The notes under the pieces were generated by a model, which saw nothing but the letters and a program-made list of their open reading frames with translations, was not told the DNA's origin and made no database searches. A DNA stretch of 32,256 nucleotides, from NCBI GenBank assembly GCA_020027875.1, contig JAHRHA010000087.1, positions 1 to 32,256 on the forward strand, in the 5' to 3' direction. Shown piece after piece: positions 19,211 through 28,459 of the stretch. How positions within the stretch are numbered: position 1 is the stretch's first letter; each line of letters begins with the position of its first letter. Both the position numbers and the translations under genes were made by a program. This stretch comes from Micromonosporaceae bacterium. GTDB taxonomy: Bacteria > Actinomycetota > Actinomycetes > Mycobacteriales > Micromonosporaceae.

Positions 19211-20612
19211 TTACGCCGGACCCGATATTCCGGCGTTCTTGGCCGAGTACATCGCGTGGTCAGCTCGGTCGATTAGCTCCTCCGGATCAACGTCTCCGAC
19301 TGCGAGGGCGGTGCCGGTGCTGGCGCCGACGGTGACGAATTCGCCGGATATTGGGACAGGGCGCGATAAGGCGTCAATGATGCGCCGGTTGATGGCCTGC
19401 ACTTCGGTGGGGGTTGTTTCCCGGAAGAGGACCACGAACTCGTCGCCGCCGAATCGGCTTACCAGGTCGTCGGTCCGCACGCTTTCGCGTAGTCGCCGCG
19501 ATACCTCGATGAGGAGCTGATCGCCGTGGGCGTGGCCGTATCGATCGTTGACCGATTTGAATCCGTCCAGGTCGCAGAAGAGAATCGCGCAGCCCTCGCC
19601 GCGCCCGAGTGCATCGCCGAGCCGGGTGGTGAATGCCTTTCGGTTCGGCAGGCCGGTCAACGGGTCGTGGCTGGCCTCGTGCCTGAGGGCCCGTTCCGCT
19701 TGGTCCCGTTGGGCGGACAGTTGGCCAATACGGACGATGACGAGCGTTGCGATGGTGGCACTGGATATGACGAGGATGAGGCCATCGGGGTTTCCACCCA
19801 CGATCTGCCGTACGCCGACGACGATCGGGATGACGGCGACCGAGCTGCCGAGAAACACGAGCCGACCGTGTGACAGCGTGTCGGGACGCATTGGTGCGGG
19901 TGTGACGAGTTGCGGCGCTGTGGGGTCAAGACCGAAGAGGCCGGCCGCGGTGTAGGCGCCGACGAGCATCATTCCGGCGGCGGTGGTGAGCTGCGTGTCG
20001 GTGTTGGCGGCCACGATGATGTCGGCCAGGAGGGCGAGCGCGATCGCGGTGGTCAACGGCCGCAAGGCCGCGACCGGTCGAGTGATGACGAGCTGTGCCA
20101 GCGCGCCGAGCACACCAGACAGCGCGAAAACTACTAGGAGTAGGGCTACCTTAGCCACACCAATTCGGTAGTCAGTCGACAGGTTCGGGTAAAGCACAAC
20201 ATCCCAGAGCAGCCCACTCAGGGCCAGCGCGGCGATGGTGGTGTCCACGACCCTGCCGAGGTTGTTCCGTCCCTGCTGCGTGACGAGTGCGAGTGCGGCG
20301 GCTAGCCCGAGGAGGTTGCCCGCGGCGTCGAGGAGGCGGCTAACGCTGCCAGCAGGGCCACTGGAAGAGGACGTCGCGACGTGGGCGGCGCTGATCACAG
20401 CAAGAGCGGCGAGCAGCAGCACCCAGGGGCGCCGACGGCCAGGGCTGATTCGGCGGTCCCACGACAACGGCCGGAATGGCTCCCAATGATGCCAAGAGCA
20501 CGACCGTGTCGCGGCCGGCAGTAGGCAGCAACGGGTACACGGCGATCAGGAGCAGCGATGCGACAAGATAGCCGCCACGTACGGTCTTGCTTCTCGTGTG
20601 CTGGCTAGCCAT
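19211..20612 (-). pseudogene. Membrane diguanylate cyclase (GGDEF), single frameshift
   Basis: The ATG at 20612 (MASQHTRSKTVRGGYLVASL and LLIAVYPLLPTAGRDTVVLL) opens the N-terminal membrane region, which stays in frame to about AVVVG. Near 20457 the frame shifts; the rest (RRISPGRRRPWVLLLAALAV onward) is open from 20467 to TGA near 19211. It has six to eight more hydrophobic segments, then the cyclase domain: HEASHDPLTGLPNRKAFTTR, ILFCDLDGFKSVNDRYGHAH and SRFGGDEFVVLF, with a complete RxxD inhibitory site (RTDD) five residues before GGDEF. Only one frameshift is needed to restore a normal c-di-GMP synthase of about 465 residues, so it may be a recent mutation, a sequencing error, or translation from an internal start. 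The ATG overlaps the stop of the EAL gene (ATGGCTAG). Confidence 0.85.
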
Positions 20613-21897
20613 CGCGGTTGTCGTGCCCGCTGGGCGAGGCCGCCGAATCCCGTGCATCAGCAGTGGCGCCCACCAGCCTCATCAGCATCCGTGCGATAAC
20701 ATGCACCCGGTTGGCCTCGTGGGTCAGCACGAATTCCATACCTCCTCCAGGGGCGGGCCCGGCACACAGCGCGACGGCGGCGTACGGCCCGATAACGGCA
20801 AGTGCCGTCTCGGTGCCGGCCGCCGGGTCCTTCGCCACGCTTGGGCCGTGCGCATTGCGGCCAGGCAACCCGGCGCCTGTCAAACCGACGAAGGCGACGG
20901 TGTCGGCCATGGCCGTGAGGCGAGGCAGCCAAGCCTCCCCGACCGCCTGGTCCGGGTACACACCGAGTATCACGGTGCGGGAACCGCTGCTCCCCGCCAC
21001 CGATAGCAGGTACTCGGTCAGCTCGTCGATGGTGGCCTGGTCGCAAGGCCGGCTGGGGTTGCCCATCGCCGCAATGTCGAACGGAGTACCTGGGGGCAGG
21101 TAGGTCCCCCGTCGAGGCGGCCGCAGCCGTGGGGTGTTCTGCACCGGTCGGCCCGCGAGCGCGGTGAGCGGGCCGGGCTGCCCAAACAACCAGCCCTGGC
21201 CCCACTGCGCGCCGAGTACCCGCGCGGTCGCCAGGTCATCCTCCGTCTCGATCCCCTCTGCCACCACCACGGCGCCGGTGCGCTCGGCGTAACTGGCGAC
21301 GATTGCGGCGGTCTCCACCGAACTCGACAGGTGTGGGTGGCGCAGCAGCTGCATGTCGAGCTTGACCACATCCGGTTCGAGCACCGGGAGGAGCGCCAAT
21401 GACATCGGCTCCACTCCGACGTCGTCCATCGCGATGGCATTGCCATCCTCGTACGCCAAGCTGGCAAGGCCCACCAGCGATGAAATGTGGCTCGCCAGCC
21501 CCCGCTCGGTGTACTCCATCACGATGCGGAATCGCTTCTCTGATCTGACCGCGGCCAGCAGGTCGGGCGAGATCGGCTCATTCACGACGGCCGGTTCGGC
21601 ATTGGCGAACAGCAGGGACGGAACGAGCTCCGCCGCATCCCGAGCGATCTCTACCGCTCGCGTGAAGCACAGCTGGTCCACCTGTGGCAACAGCCCAGCC
21701 CGGGACGCGGCGGCGAGCAGCGCCGAGGGATACTCCACCGCCGAACCGGCCGGTCCACGAGCCAACGCCTCAACCCCGACCACATTGCCGGTAGAGAGTT
21801 CCATGATCGGCTGGAACACCGGGAAAACAGCACGATCCCCAAGCACCCGCGGGATCGTTGCAGCCGCGACGTCTAACGGATCAGCTTTGGCGTCCAC
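20605..21897 (-). CDS. EAL-domain c-di-GMP phosphodiesterase with C-terminal DICT domain
   Basis: 430 residues from a GTG start at 21897. The EAL domain (about 20-265) keeps the expected metal and catalytic residues: GVEALARG (EAL motif), LLFANAEPAVV (Asn), IVMEYTERGL (Glu), AIAMDDVGVEPMSLALL (DD pair), DVVKLDMQLLRH (Lys), VVVAEGIETEDDLATARVLG (Glu). Residues about 275-415 match the DICT sensory domain seen behind GGDEF/EAL proteins in actinobacteria and cyanobacteria (FDIAAMGNPSRPCDQATIDE, SRTVILGVYPDQAVGEAWL). So the protein should hydrolyse c-di-GMP in the cytoplasm in response to an unknown signal. It is followed by the frameshifted GGDEF gene with an 8-nt overlap. The frame is intact; the ribosome site is weak. 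Confidence 0.9.
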   Translation of the reverse strand: MDAKADPLDVAAATIPRVLGDRAVFPVFQPIMELSTGNVVGVEALARGPAGSAVEYPSALLAAASRAGLLPQVDQLCFTRAVEIARDAAELVPSLLFANAEPAVVNEPISPDLLAAVRSEKRFRIVMEYTERGLASHISSLVGLASLAYEDGNAIAMDDVGVEPMSLALLPVLEPDVVKLDMQLLRHPHLSSSVETAAIVASYAERTGAVVVAEGIETEDDLATARVLGAQWGQGWLFGQPGPLTALAGRPVQNTPRLRPPRRGTYLPPGTPFDIAAMGNPSRPCDQATIDELTEYLLSVAGSSGSRTVILGVYPDQAVGEAWLPRLTAMADTVAFVGLTGAGLPGRNAHGPSVAKDPAAGTETALAVIGPYAAVALCAGPAPGGGMEFVLTHEANRVHVIARMLMRLVGATADARDSAASPSGHDNRDG

Positions 21898-22211
21898 CCG
21901 TTATCCCATGCGCCCCGTCGCTTGGTTCCATGTCGTCGCCCAGTTCCGACGCTACTACTCTGAACACGGTCAAGCGTCCGCCTCCCCAGGAGCGCCCGCC
22001 CACCGCCGACCCGGACGATCAACGTCGTGATCGATGGCCACGGCCTAGTGAGCACGGTCGCGCAGGCAAAGCGCCCGACCGTGCCCATGGTTAGCCGGCG
22101 CGCTCAAGCGCGAAACGCAACGGCGCGGCCTCGCTGAGCGACGGCCTCTCTGTTGCTCACGATAACCCCCGAAACCTCCGCGTATCGCTTGGTTGGCTGA
22201 AAGCATGAGGC
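21898..22211. other. 314-bp divergent intergenic region with a 9-bp hairpin
   Basis: Separates the minus-strand EAL gene from the plus-strand membrane protein and so should hold both promoters. GCACGGTCG at 22052-22060 and CGACCGTGC at 22076-22084 form a perfect 9-bp inverted repeat with a 15-nt loop. This could be a structure in an RNA leader or a binding site for a dimeric regulator. I see no gene here. Confidence 0.6.
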
Positions 22212-23543
22212 ATGGCGATGAGGGACTCAGAACCGCCCGCGGAACGGCCGGATGCCTTACGCGATCGGCCTAACGGAAGCACCGCCGGGCAGACCGGGTC
22301 CGGGTCTCCGCCGCCTCCACCTTTGCTCCCTCGGTCCCGGCACGCCGGCTGGCGGTGGTCCGGCGCCATCGTGCTGCTGCTGGTGGCTGGACTGCTCGTC
22401 GCTGCGTCGGTGGCTGCCCGCTACGCTCAGAAGGAGATCCTCAACACCGACACGTACGTTGCCACCGTCGCTCCGCTCGCATCGGACGCGGCTGTACAGA
22501 ACGCCGTTACCATCAGGGTCAGTAGCGAGGTCATCAAGCAAATCGACGTACCGAAGCTCATCAACGATTTGGCCGCCGCGACCGGGCGACCCAACGCCGA
22601 CGCCATCGCCAGCGCCATCGCGGGCCCTGTCAACGGAGCCGTGGAGAGCTTCGTGCAGAAGACGGTGGCGACGTTCGTCCAGAGTCCACAGTTTCAGACG
22701 CTGTGGGTCAACGCCAACACCGCGGCACACACTCAACTCTCCGCCGTACTCACTGGCGAGGACACCGAGGTTGTCAAGACTGAAGGCAACCAGATCGTGT
22801 TAGAGGTCGGACCGATCGTCGCGGAGGTCAAGCAGCGCCTCATCGATTCCGGCCTCTCCGTCGCGAGCAAGATTCCCAGCGTGTCGGTCCAGGTGCCGGT
22901 GATGACCGTGGAGGACCTACCCCGCATCCAGTCCTATGTGAACCTGCTGGACAACCTCGCCACGTGGCTACCGATCGCCGCGCTCATTCTGCTGGCACTG
23001 GGGATCTGGCTGGCACCGCTGCACCGCCGCGCCGCCCTCATCGGCGCTATCATGATCGCCGTACTTATGATCGTCGTGCTTATCGCGCTGAACGCCGTGC
23101 GCAACGCCTACACCAACGAGGTTGCCAACAAAGAACTCAACGTCCCCGCCGCCCTGGCCCTATATGACACGCTCCTGCACTTCCTCGTCCGCGCCGTCGA
23201 GGCACTGCTGGTCGTGTCCATCGTGGCTGCAGTATGGCTGTGGCTGGCCGGACCCGGCCGGGTCGGGACGTTCGTGCGCCGTTGGGGTCGGCGCGCCGAA
23301 GGCTGGGCCGCTGACCGCATTAACCGCACCACGTGGCGGTTCGGTCCGGTCCCCCGGTTCGTCGGTCACTACGGCACGTGGATCGTCGTCGTCGCCGGCG
23401 TCCTCGCGGCGTTCGCGCTGCTGAACAGCCCGACCATTGCGACGGCGCTGTGGCTGTCCATTGGGGTTGTGCTGGTCATGATTGTGATCGGTATCCTCGC
23501 CCGACTACGCCAGGCCGGTGCACGAGAGCCTGTTACCTCGTGA
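22212..23543 (+). CDS. Actinobacterial integral membrane protein with large external domain
   Basis: 443 residues, intact. A polar, Pro-rich N-terminus (SGSPPPPPLLPRSRHAG) precedes a first membrane helix (residues about 50-70, GAIVLLLVAGLLVAASVAAR), then about 190 residues of polar sequence including NTDTYVATVAPLASDAAVQN and DVPKLINDLAAATGRPNADA, then four more helices (LPIAALILLALGIWLAPL, AIMIAVLMIVVLIALNAV, LLVVSIVAAVWLWLAGPG, GTWIVVVAGVLAAFALLN) and a short terminal pair. The pattern matches a widespread family of uncharacterised actinobacterial membrane proteins. A second ATG two codons later has a better-spaced GAGG site and may be the true start. Substrate or function not known. Confidence 0.85.
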   Translation: MAMRDSEPPAERPDALRDRPNGSTAGQTGSGSPPPPPLLPRSRHAGWRWSGAIVLLLVAGLLVAASVAARYAQKEILNTDTYVATVAPLASDAAVQNAVTIRVSSEVIKQIDVPKLINDLAAATGRPNADAIASAIAGPVNGAVESFVQKTVATFVQSPQFQTLWVNANTAAHTQLSAVLTGEDTEVVKTEGNQIVLEVGPIVAEVKQRLIDSGLSVASKIPSVSVQVPVMTVEDLPRIQSYVNLLDNLATWLPIAALILLALGIWLAPLHRRAALIGAIMIAVLMIVVLIALNAVRNAYTNEVANKELNVPAALALYDTLLHFLVRAVEALLVVSIVAAVWLWLAGPGRVGTFVRRWGRRAEGWAADRINRTTWRFGPVPRFVGHYGTWIVVVAGVLAAFALLNSPTIATALWLSIGVVLVMIVIGILARLRQAGAREPVTS

Positions 23544-23738
23544 ACATCTGACCAGACCTGCGCGCGAATCGGGCGGTCATGCGTCGTCACCGGCGTCTGT
23601 TCCGCGACGGGGTGGCGTGCGGCGCAGCGCACACCGAGCGAGGGCCACCGCCTCGTCGTCGCGCCGACGTACGTCCGGCGGGGCCCGATTGGCGGTGTGT
23701 GACACGCACGACGGACGTGGCCCGGCTCGCAGCCTGGC

Positions 23739-23933
23739 CTACATGGCGCTGCCGGCAGGCGCGCCTCGCTTGTCTGGCAGTACCGCGCCGATCAGCCACA
23801 AGAATGGCAGGAAGATTCCGAGAATGCCGAGAACTACGTAGCCCTTTCGGAACGTGAGGACACAGACCGTAAACAGGGCAACCAGATACACGCTGGCGAG
23901 CACTATCCAGAGTATCCATTCCAACACGGACAT
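23739..23933 (-). CDS. Small two-helix membrane protein
   Basis: 64 residues from an ATG at 23933 with GGGGGTG about 5 nt upstream. Two hydrophobic helices (ILWIVLASVYLVALFTVCVL at about 6-26 and VLGILGIFLPFLWLIGAVLP at about 33-53) are linked by the basic turn TFRKGY, with a short tail DKRGAPAGSAM. The FRKG(Y/H)xVLGIxGIF pattern is found in small actinobacterial membrane proteins of unknown role. It is monocistronic and convergent with the previous membrane-protein gene. Confidence 0.75.
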   Translation of the reverse strand: MSVLEWILWIVLASVYLVALFTVCVLTFRKGYVVLGILGIFLPFLWLIGAVLPDKRGAPAGSAM

Positions 23934-24440
23934 AGAGCACCCCCGGTTTCATTTGTCGCATCGCGACCGTGCCGTTGAAGTCACGCTACAGACGTGCGCA
24001 GGCTAGCGGCGTCGAACGATTCGCTCGAACCGATCGGCGGACGACTCGACACGGTCGAGTCGCCGGATGGCGGGCGCGATGAGGGCCGGTGCCACGCTGG
24101 GCGTGTGGTTGCATGGCCACCCGGCTGGCCACTGTAAAGGGTTGGGCGACCAGGTTTGGCCGCGCCCTGGCTGCGCGCCACGGCGGGGGCACCCGCCGGG
24201 TGGAAACGCCGGGCCGCGCGATTACCAGATAGGACATGCCTTCGAGCGGGTGCTGGACAGGGAGCTCGTCCTGCCCGACCGGCCTCTCGGCAACTTTCGG
24301 CTCTTCACTGCGCGGGTGTCCGTTTCCCTGCCCAAGAACCACCGAATTCGCCCGCCGAACAGGAATCCGGCCGAGAATGGACGCCAGTTAGGTCCACCCG
24401 AGAACTGGCCCAGCCGGGTCCCAAGCACCGAGGACGTCAT
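23934..24440. other. 507-bp region upstream of the double MBL gene, with a 9-bp hairpin
   Basis: CGACTCGAC-ACG-GTCGAGTCG at 24042-24062 is a perfect 9-bp stem with a 3-nt loop. The plus frame of the MBL gene stays open back to 24156, including DYQIGHAFERVLDRELVLPD and PLGNFRLFTARVSVSLPKNH, which has some protein-like look but no family match; an N-terminal extension is possible but unsupported by a ribosome site. The region must contain the promoters of both divergent genes. Confidence 0.5.
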
Positions 24441-27371
24441 ATGAACGCCGCGTTCGCGACGCCGCCGCAGAGTCCTTACGGCGGGGGCCCCGGTGCGGGA
24501 ATCACCCTGCCGCCGTACTTCCGGCCGACGCCGAGCGTGAAGGTTGGTGGGAACTTCTACCCGTTGTTGGAGACGCTCGACCCGGACGAGATGCGGATCA
24601 CGCTGGTCGGGACCTCGCCGTTCCCGCCGCGTGGTAGCCAGGCGGGGACCTGCATCATGGTGGAGCTCGGCAACGGTGAGCGGTTCTTCTTCGACTTCCG
24701 GCCGGGGGCACTGCGTAACCTGGTGGCGCTGCAGGTGCCGATCGCCGACGTAAACGACATCTTCCTGACCCATCTGCACGTCGACCACTACGGCGACCTT
24801 CCATACCTTTACGGCTTCGCCCCATGGACCGGCCGGTGGAAGCCGCTGCGACTGTATGGACCGTCCGGCCGGACAAAGGATCTGGGCACCAAGGCGATGG
24901 CCGAAGGCCTCCAAGACATGGCCCACTGGCACAGCAAGGCGTTTTCCGGTGTTCCGGTCGGCGACGGTTACGAGATCGACGTGCACGAGTTCGACTGGGA
25001 AGACGACGGCGGCATCTGCTACGAACGCAACGGTGCCACGGTCCGGCACTGGCGTCGCAGCCACGGCATGAGTGGTGCGGCGGGATACCGGCTGGACTGG
25101 AATGGGTTGTCGTTCGTGTGGACGGGCGATGGCCGCCCCGACGAGCTCACCGTGCAGATGTCCGAGAGCGTCGACGTGTTCGTCACCGAGATGCAGCCGG
25201 ACCTACCGCGCATCTACTCGGAGAAGACCGGCATACCCGCGGAGACCTACTCGACGGCGCTCGACAATGGTGCGACCAGTCACTTCGGGGCCGGCTACCT
25301 GTTCCAGCGGGTCAAGCCGCGGCTGGCGATGGCCACCCACTTCTCGCTCGAGCACGATCTGCTCAACGAGCTGGTCGCCGGGGTACGCACGCACTACAAA
25401 GGACTGTTCGTAATGGGTGCCCCCGATGGCGTCGTGGTCAACGTGACGAAGGAAGCCGTGTGGACGCGCGACGCGGTGATGCTCGACGACGCCAACGGCC
25501 GGCGGGCCAGCACCGAAAGCGAGCTGCGATCACTTTTCGGCGGTGAGATCCCGGCAGTTCTGGAGGTCCCGCACGCGAAGTACAACTTCTCGGAGCTTGT
25601 CGACGAGGAGACCTGGTCCCATGAGATCCCGGTTGAGGCGTTCCTGCCCCCGGATGTCGACCGGCCGCTGGTACGGTCGTTCCCTGCCCAGCTGGCGGGC
25701 AAGAAGATACCGCTCGCGCTGCTCTACGGGCTAAAGGAGACCAGCGACGCGCGGGTCGCCATCCGCAATGCCGCCAAGGCGGTCAACCAGGCGACGGTCC
25801 AACTCGCGAAGGGGCTTGCCAGCAAGGCGCTGGCTGAACAGCTGCGTGGGCCGGTCAACCATGGCATCGACGCCATCGGCGGCGCTTGGAGCAAGGTCCT
25901 TCACGCCGCGGACAGGTCACAGGCAGCCAACCAAGCCCGGCTGAAGGCGAGGCAGTCCAAGGCCCAGAAACCCAAGGACGAGCACGACAGCGAAGACGGT
26001 GCCAAGGATCGGGTCGTGGCCAACCTGTTCTCCATGCTCGGCAAAGTCAGCGAGCTGACCGCCCCCGGCGCCGAGGCCCGGCCGTCGGTGGATATTCCGA
26101 CCGACGGCGTCGGCGCGCGCGGCCCGTACCGCGCTGCACCCCGGTCCGGTCTCACGATTCCGGACTACTACACGCCAACGCCGAGCGTGAAGAACACGAC
26201 CACGTTCTTCCCCGGCGCTGAGGAGCTCGGTCGGGACGAGATGCGGATCACGTTCGCCGGCACCTGTCCCTTCCCGCCACGGCGTGACCAGGCGGCGACC
26301 TGCATCCTGCTGGAGTTCGGCAACGGCGAGAAGCTTATCTTCGATCTCGGGCCGGGTTCGCTGCGCAACCTCATCGCCTTGCAGGTTCCGGTCGCCGAGA
26401 TCAACGACATCTTCGTCTGTCATCTGCACGTCGACCACTACGGCGAGCTGCCCTACCTGTACGGCTTTGGCCCGTGGGCGGGCCGGTGGAAGCCGCTGCG
26501 CATCCACGGCCCGTCCGGACGTGAGCCTGACGAGGGCATCGCGCACGTGGTTACGAGCATGCAGAAGATGATGCGCTGGCACACCGACGCGTTCCAGGCG
26601 CTGCCGGTCGGCGACGGCTTCGAGGTCGACGTCAACGAGTTCGACTGGGAGGACGACGGCGGGATCTGCTTCGAACGCAACGGCATCACGGTCCGGCACT
26701 GGCGGCGCATCCACAACATGAGCGGCGCGTCGGGGTACCGGGTGGACTGGAACGGACTGTCATTCGTGTGGACCGGCGATGGTCGCCCGGACTCCCTCAC
26801 AGTCGAGATGGCGCACGGGGTCGACGTCTTCGTCACGGAACTACAAGCGAACCTTGGCGCCCTGATGACAGTGAAGTCGGGCGTCCCCGAGCAGATCTAC
26901 AACATGACCATCGACGGAGTACACACCGACCACTACGCGGCCGGGTACATGATCAAACAAGTCAATCCCCGCATCGGCATGGTCACCCACACCAGTTTCG
27001 ATGGCGACCTGCTCGGCGAGGCCCTGGCCGGTGTCCAGGCCCACTGGGACGGCCTGTTCGCCTTCGGCGCACCCGACGGCGTCGTCGTCAACGTCACCAA
27101 GGACGCGATCTGGAACCGCCTGGCCCCCCTGCCCGAGGCAGCCAACCCACGCCCGGCACCGGACCGGCCGCCGGCGCCGAAGCCGCACCTGACCGTCGAC
27201 AAACTCGTCGACAAGAAGACCCGCAGCGCCGAGATCGACCCGGCCACATACACCCCGGGACGACGTGGCGCCGCCAAGCCAGCCACCAAGACGGCCAAGC
27301 CCGCCACCCGGACGACGCAGCCCGTGGCGGCGGCGAAGCGCACGGGCGCGCGTACGCCCGCACGCACATGA
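24441..27371 (+). CDS. Tandem GntH-like metallo-beta-lactamase-fold hydrolase (two complete domains)
   Basis: 976 residues from ATG 24441 (CGAGGAC upstream), frame intact over 2.9 kb. Two copies of the same unit lie 550 residues apart. Unit 1: TLPPYFRPTPSVK (about 22), FLTHLHVDHYGDLPYL with H111, H113, D115, H116, WRRSHGMSGAAGYRLDW with H208, FVWTGDGRPDEL with D230, AMATHFSLEHD with H300. Unit 2: LTIPDYYTPTPSVK (571), VCHLHVDHYGELPYL with H661, H663, D665, H666, and TGDGRPDSL with D780. The start pattern PPYYRPTPSV...DEMRI and the WNGLSFV block match single-domain proteins annotated as guanitoxin-biosynthesis-type MBL hydrolases (GntH), normally 350-400 residues. Units are joined by a helical, Lys/Ala-rich linker (about 345-570), and a basic tail (KPATKTAKPATRTT) ends the protein. 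Both metal sites look complete. Substrate unknown; the other guanitoxin genes are not in the window. Confidence 0.9.
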   Translation: MNAAFATPPQSPYGGGPGAGITLPPYFRPTPSVKVGGNFYPLLETLDPDEMRITLVGTSPFPPRGSQAGTCIMVELGNGERFFFDFRPGALRNLVALQVPIADVNDIFLTHLHVDHYGDLPYLYGFAPWTGRWKPLRLYGPSGRTKDLGTKAMAEGLQDMAHWHSKAFSGVPVGDGYEIDVHEFDWEDDGGICYERNGATVRHWRRSHGMSGAAGYRLDWNGLSFVWTGDGRPDELTVQMSESVDVFVTEMQPDLPRIYSEKTGIPAETYSTALDNGATSHFGAGYLFQRVKPRLAMATHFSLEHDLLNELVAGVRTHYKGLFVMGAPDGVVVNVTKEAVWTRDAVMLDDANGRRASTESELRSLFGGEIPAVLEVPHAKYNFSELVDEETWSHEIPVEAFLPPDVDRPLVRSFPAQLAGKKIPLALLYGLKETSDARVAIRNAAKAVNQATVQLAKGLASKALAEQLRGPVNHGIDAIGGAWSKVLHAADRSQAANQARLKARQSKAQKPKDEHDSEDGAKDRVVANLFSMLGKVSELTAPGAEARPSVDIPTDGVGARGPYRAAPRSGLTIPDYYTPTPSVKNTTTFFPGAEELGRDEMRITFAGTCPFPPRRDQAATCILLEFGNGEKLIFDLGPGSLRNLIALQVPVAEINDIFVCHLHVDHYGELPYLYGFGPWAGRWKPLRIHGPSGREPDEGIAHVVTSMQKMMRWHTDAFQALPVGDGFEVDVNEFDWEDDGGICFERNGITVRHWRRIHNMSGASGYRVDWNGLSFVWTGDGRPDSLTVEMAHGVDVFVTELQANLGALMTVKSGVPEQIYNMTIDGVHTDHYAAGYMIKQVNPRIGMVTHTSFDGDLLGEALAGVQAHWDGLFAFGAPDGVVVNVTKDAIWNRLAPLPEAANPRPAPDRPPAPKPHLTVDKLVDKKTRSAEIDPATYTPGRRGAAKPATKTAKPATRTTQPVAAAKRTGARTPART

Positions 27372-27412
27372 GTAGGCGCGTCGAGCCGAAGGGGTGACCG
27401 GACCGGCAGTTG

Positions 27413-28459
27413 TCAGCCGGCACGACACCCGTCAAACACCGCTCGCAGCGCAACGCCATCGACAGCGCCCTCTGCACCGATGACGACGATGCGAGTGCCC
27501 GGCGGGCGCGTGCCCCATGGGTCGGTCAACGCCACGTCCACGCGTTTGCCCACCACCTGGAGCACGACCCGGACATCGGGCTTCTCCGCGCTGCCGACGA
27601 TGCCCTTGGCCCGGTACACGGTGGCCGGCAACCGGGCGGCCGCCCTCTCGAGCAGACGCAGCGACATCGGCTCGTCGGTCTCGTACGTCCAAGTGGTGAA
27701 ACCTGTCCCGACCACGTCCGCACCGCGGCGGTGACCCGGGTGATCGTCATACTCGCCTGTGTCTTCGTGGTGCAGCTCCCACCCGGCAGGGTCGAACCGT
27801 CCGGTGGCGAGCAGCAGGTCGAGCGGAACGTTGCCATGCGCGGCCTCGATCAGCCGGTAGCGGTGAAAGTGGTCGTCCAGCCACGTCCGGATTCGCGCGA
27901 TGTCTTCGGCATCGACGAGGTCTGTCTTGTTCAGCACAACCATGTCGGCGCAGGCAATCTGCCAAAGCTTGAGCTGTTCCTGTTCCGGGGAGGCGAACAC
28001 GTGGCTGGCGTCGATGACGCAGATGATGCTGTCGATCCGGAGCCGTGCGCGGTGCACGGAGTCCAGGAAGGTCATGGCGATGCCGGCCTGGTCGGCCACG
28101 CCGCTGGCCTCCAGCACCACGTGCTGCGGTGCCTCCGGCCGATCAAGTACGTTGGCCACCGCCTCGACGAGGTCGTCGCGGATCGTGCAGCACACGCAGC
28201 CGTTCGCCAGGCTGACAACGTCACGTTCGTCGACACCCACGACGAGGTCGGCGTCGATGTTGAGGGAGCCGAAGTCGTTGACCAGCACGGCTACCCGCAA
28301 CCCGTGGTCACCCGTAAGGACGCGATTGAGCACGGTCGTCTTGCCGGCACCGAGGAAGCCGGTGAGGATCGTGACCGGTACCGGCGACGACGCCACCGTC
28401 GATTGAACATCATGGTGATACACCGCACTTCTGCGGATCGCGGCCGGCAGACGAGTCAT
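27413..28459 (-). CDS. CobW/COG0523-family GTPase (putative metallochaperone)
   Basis: 348 residues. The G3E GTPase signatures are present: Walker A GFLGAGKTTVLNRVL (residues 34-48), NDFGSLNIDADLVVG, the metal-binding CxCC motif GCVCCTIRDDLVEAV (88-91), LEASGVADQAGIAM and base-specificity NKTDLVD. A C-terminal CobW_C-like part (SLRLLERAAARLPATVYRAK onward) closes the protein. COG0523 proteins bind Zn, Co, Ni or Fe and insert or deliver it to target enzymes under GTP hydrolysis. The ATG at 28459 overlaps the stop of the preceding 86-aa gene (ATGA). Its 3' end lies only 41 bp from the end of the convergent double MBL gene, a metalloenzyme, which invites but does not prove a functional link. Confidence 0.93.
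   Translation of the reverse strand: MTRLPAAIRRSAVYHHDVQSTVASSPVPVTILTGFLGAGKTTVLNRVLTGDHGLRVAVLVNDFGSLNIDADLVVGVDERDVVSLANGCVCCTIRDDLVEAVANVLDRPEAPQHVVLEASGVADQAGIAMTFLDSVHRARLRIDSIICVIDASHVFASPEQEQLKLWQIACADMVVLNKTDLVDAEDIARIRTWLDDHFHRYRLIEAAHGNVPLDLLLATGRFDPAGWELHHEDTGEYDDHPGHRRGADVVGTGFTTWTYETDEPMSLRLLERAAARLPATVYRAKGIVGSAEKPDVRVVLQVVGKRVDVALTDPWGTRPPGTRIVVIGAEGAVDGVALRAVFDGCRAG

Noticed and set aside
24156..24440. 95-residue N-terminal extension of the double MBL protein
   Set aside because: No ribosome site or family match; the homologous N-terminus begins at 24441 behind CGAGGAC.
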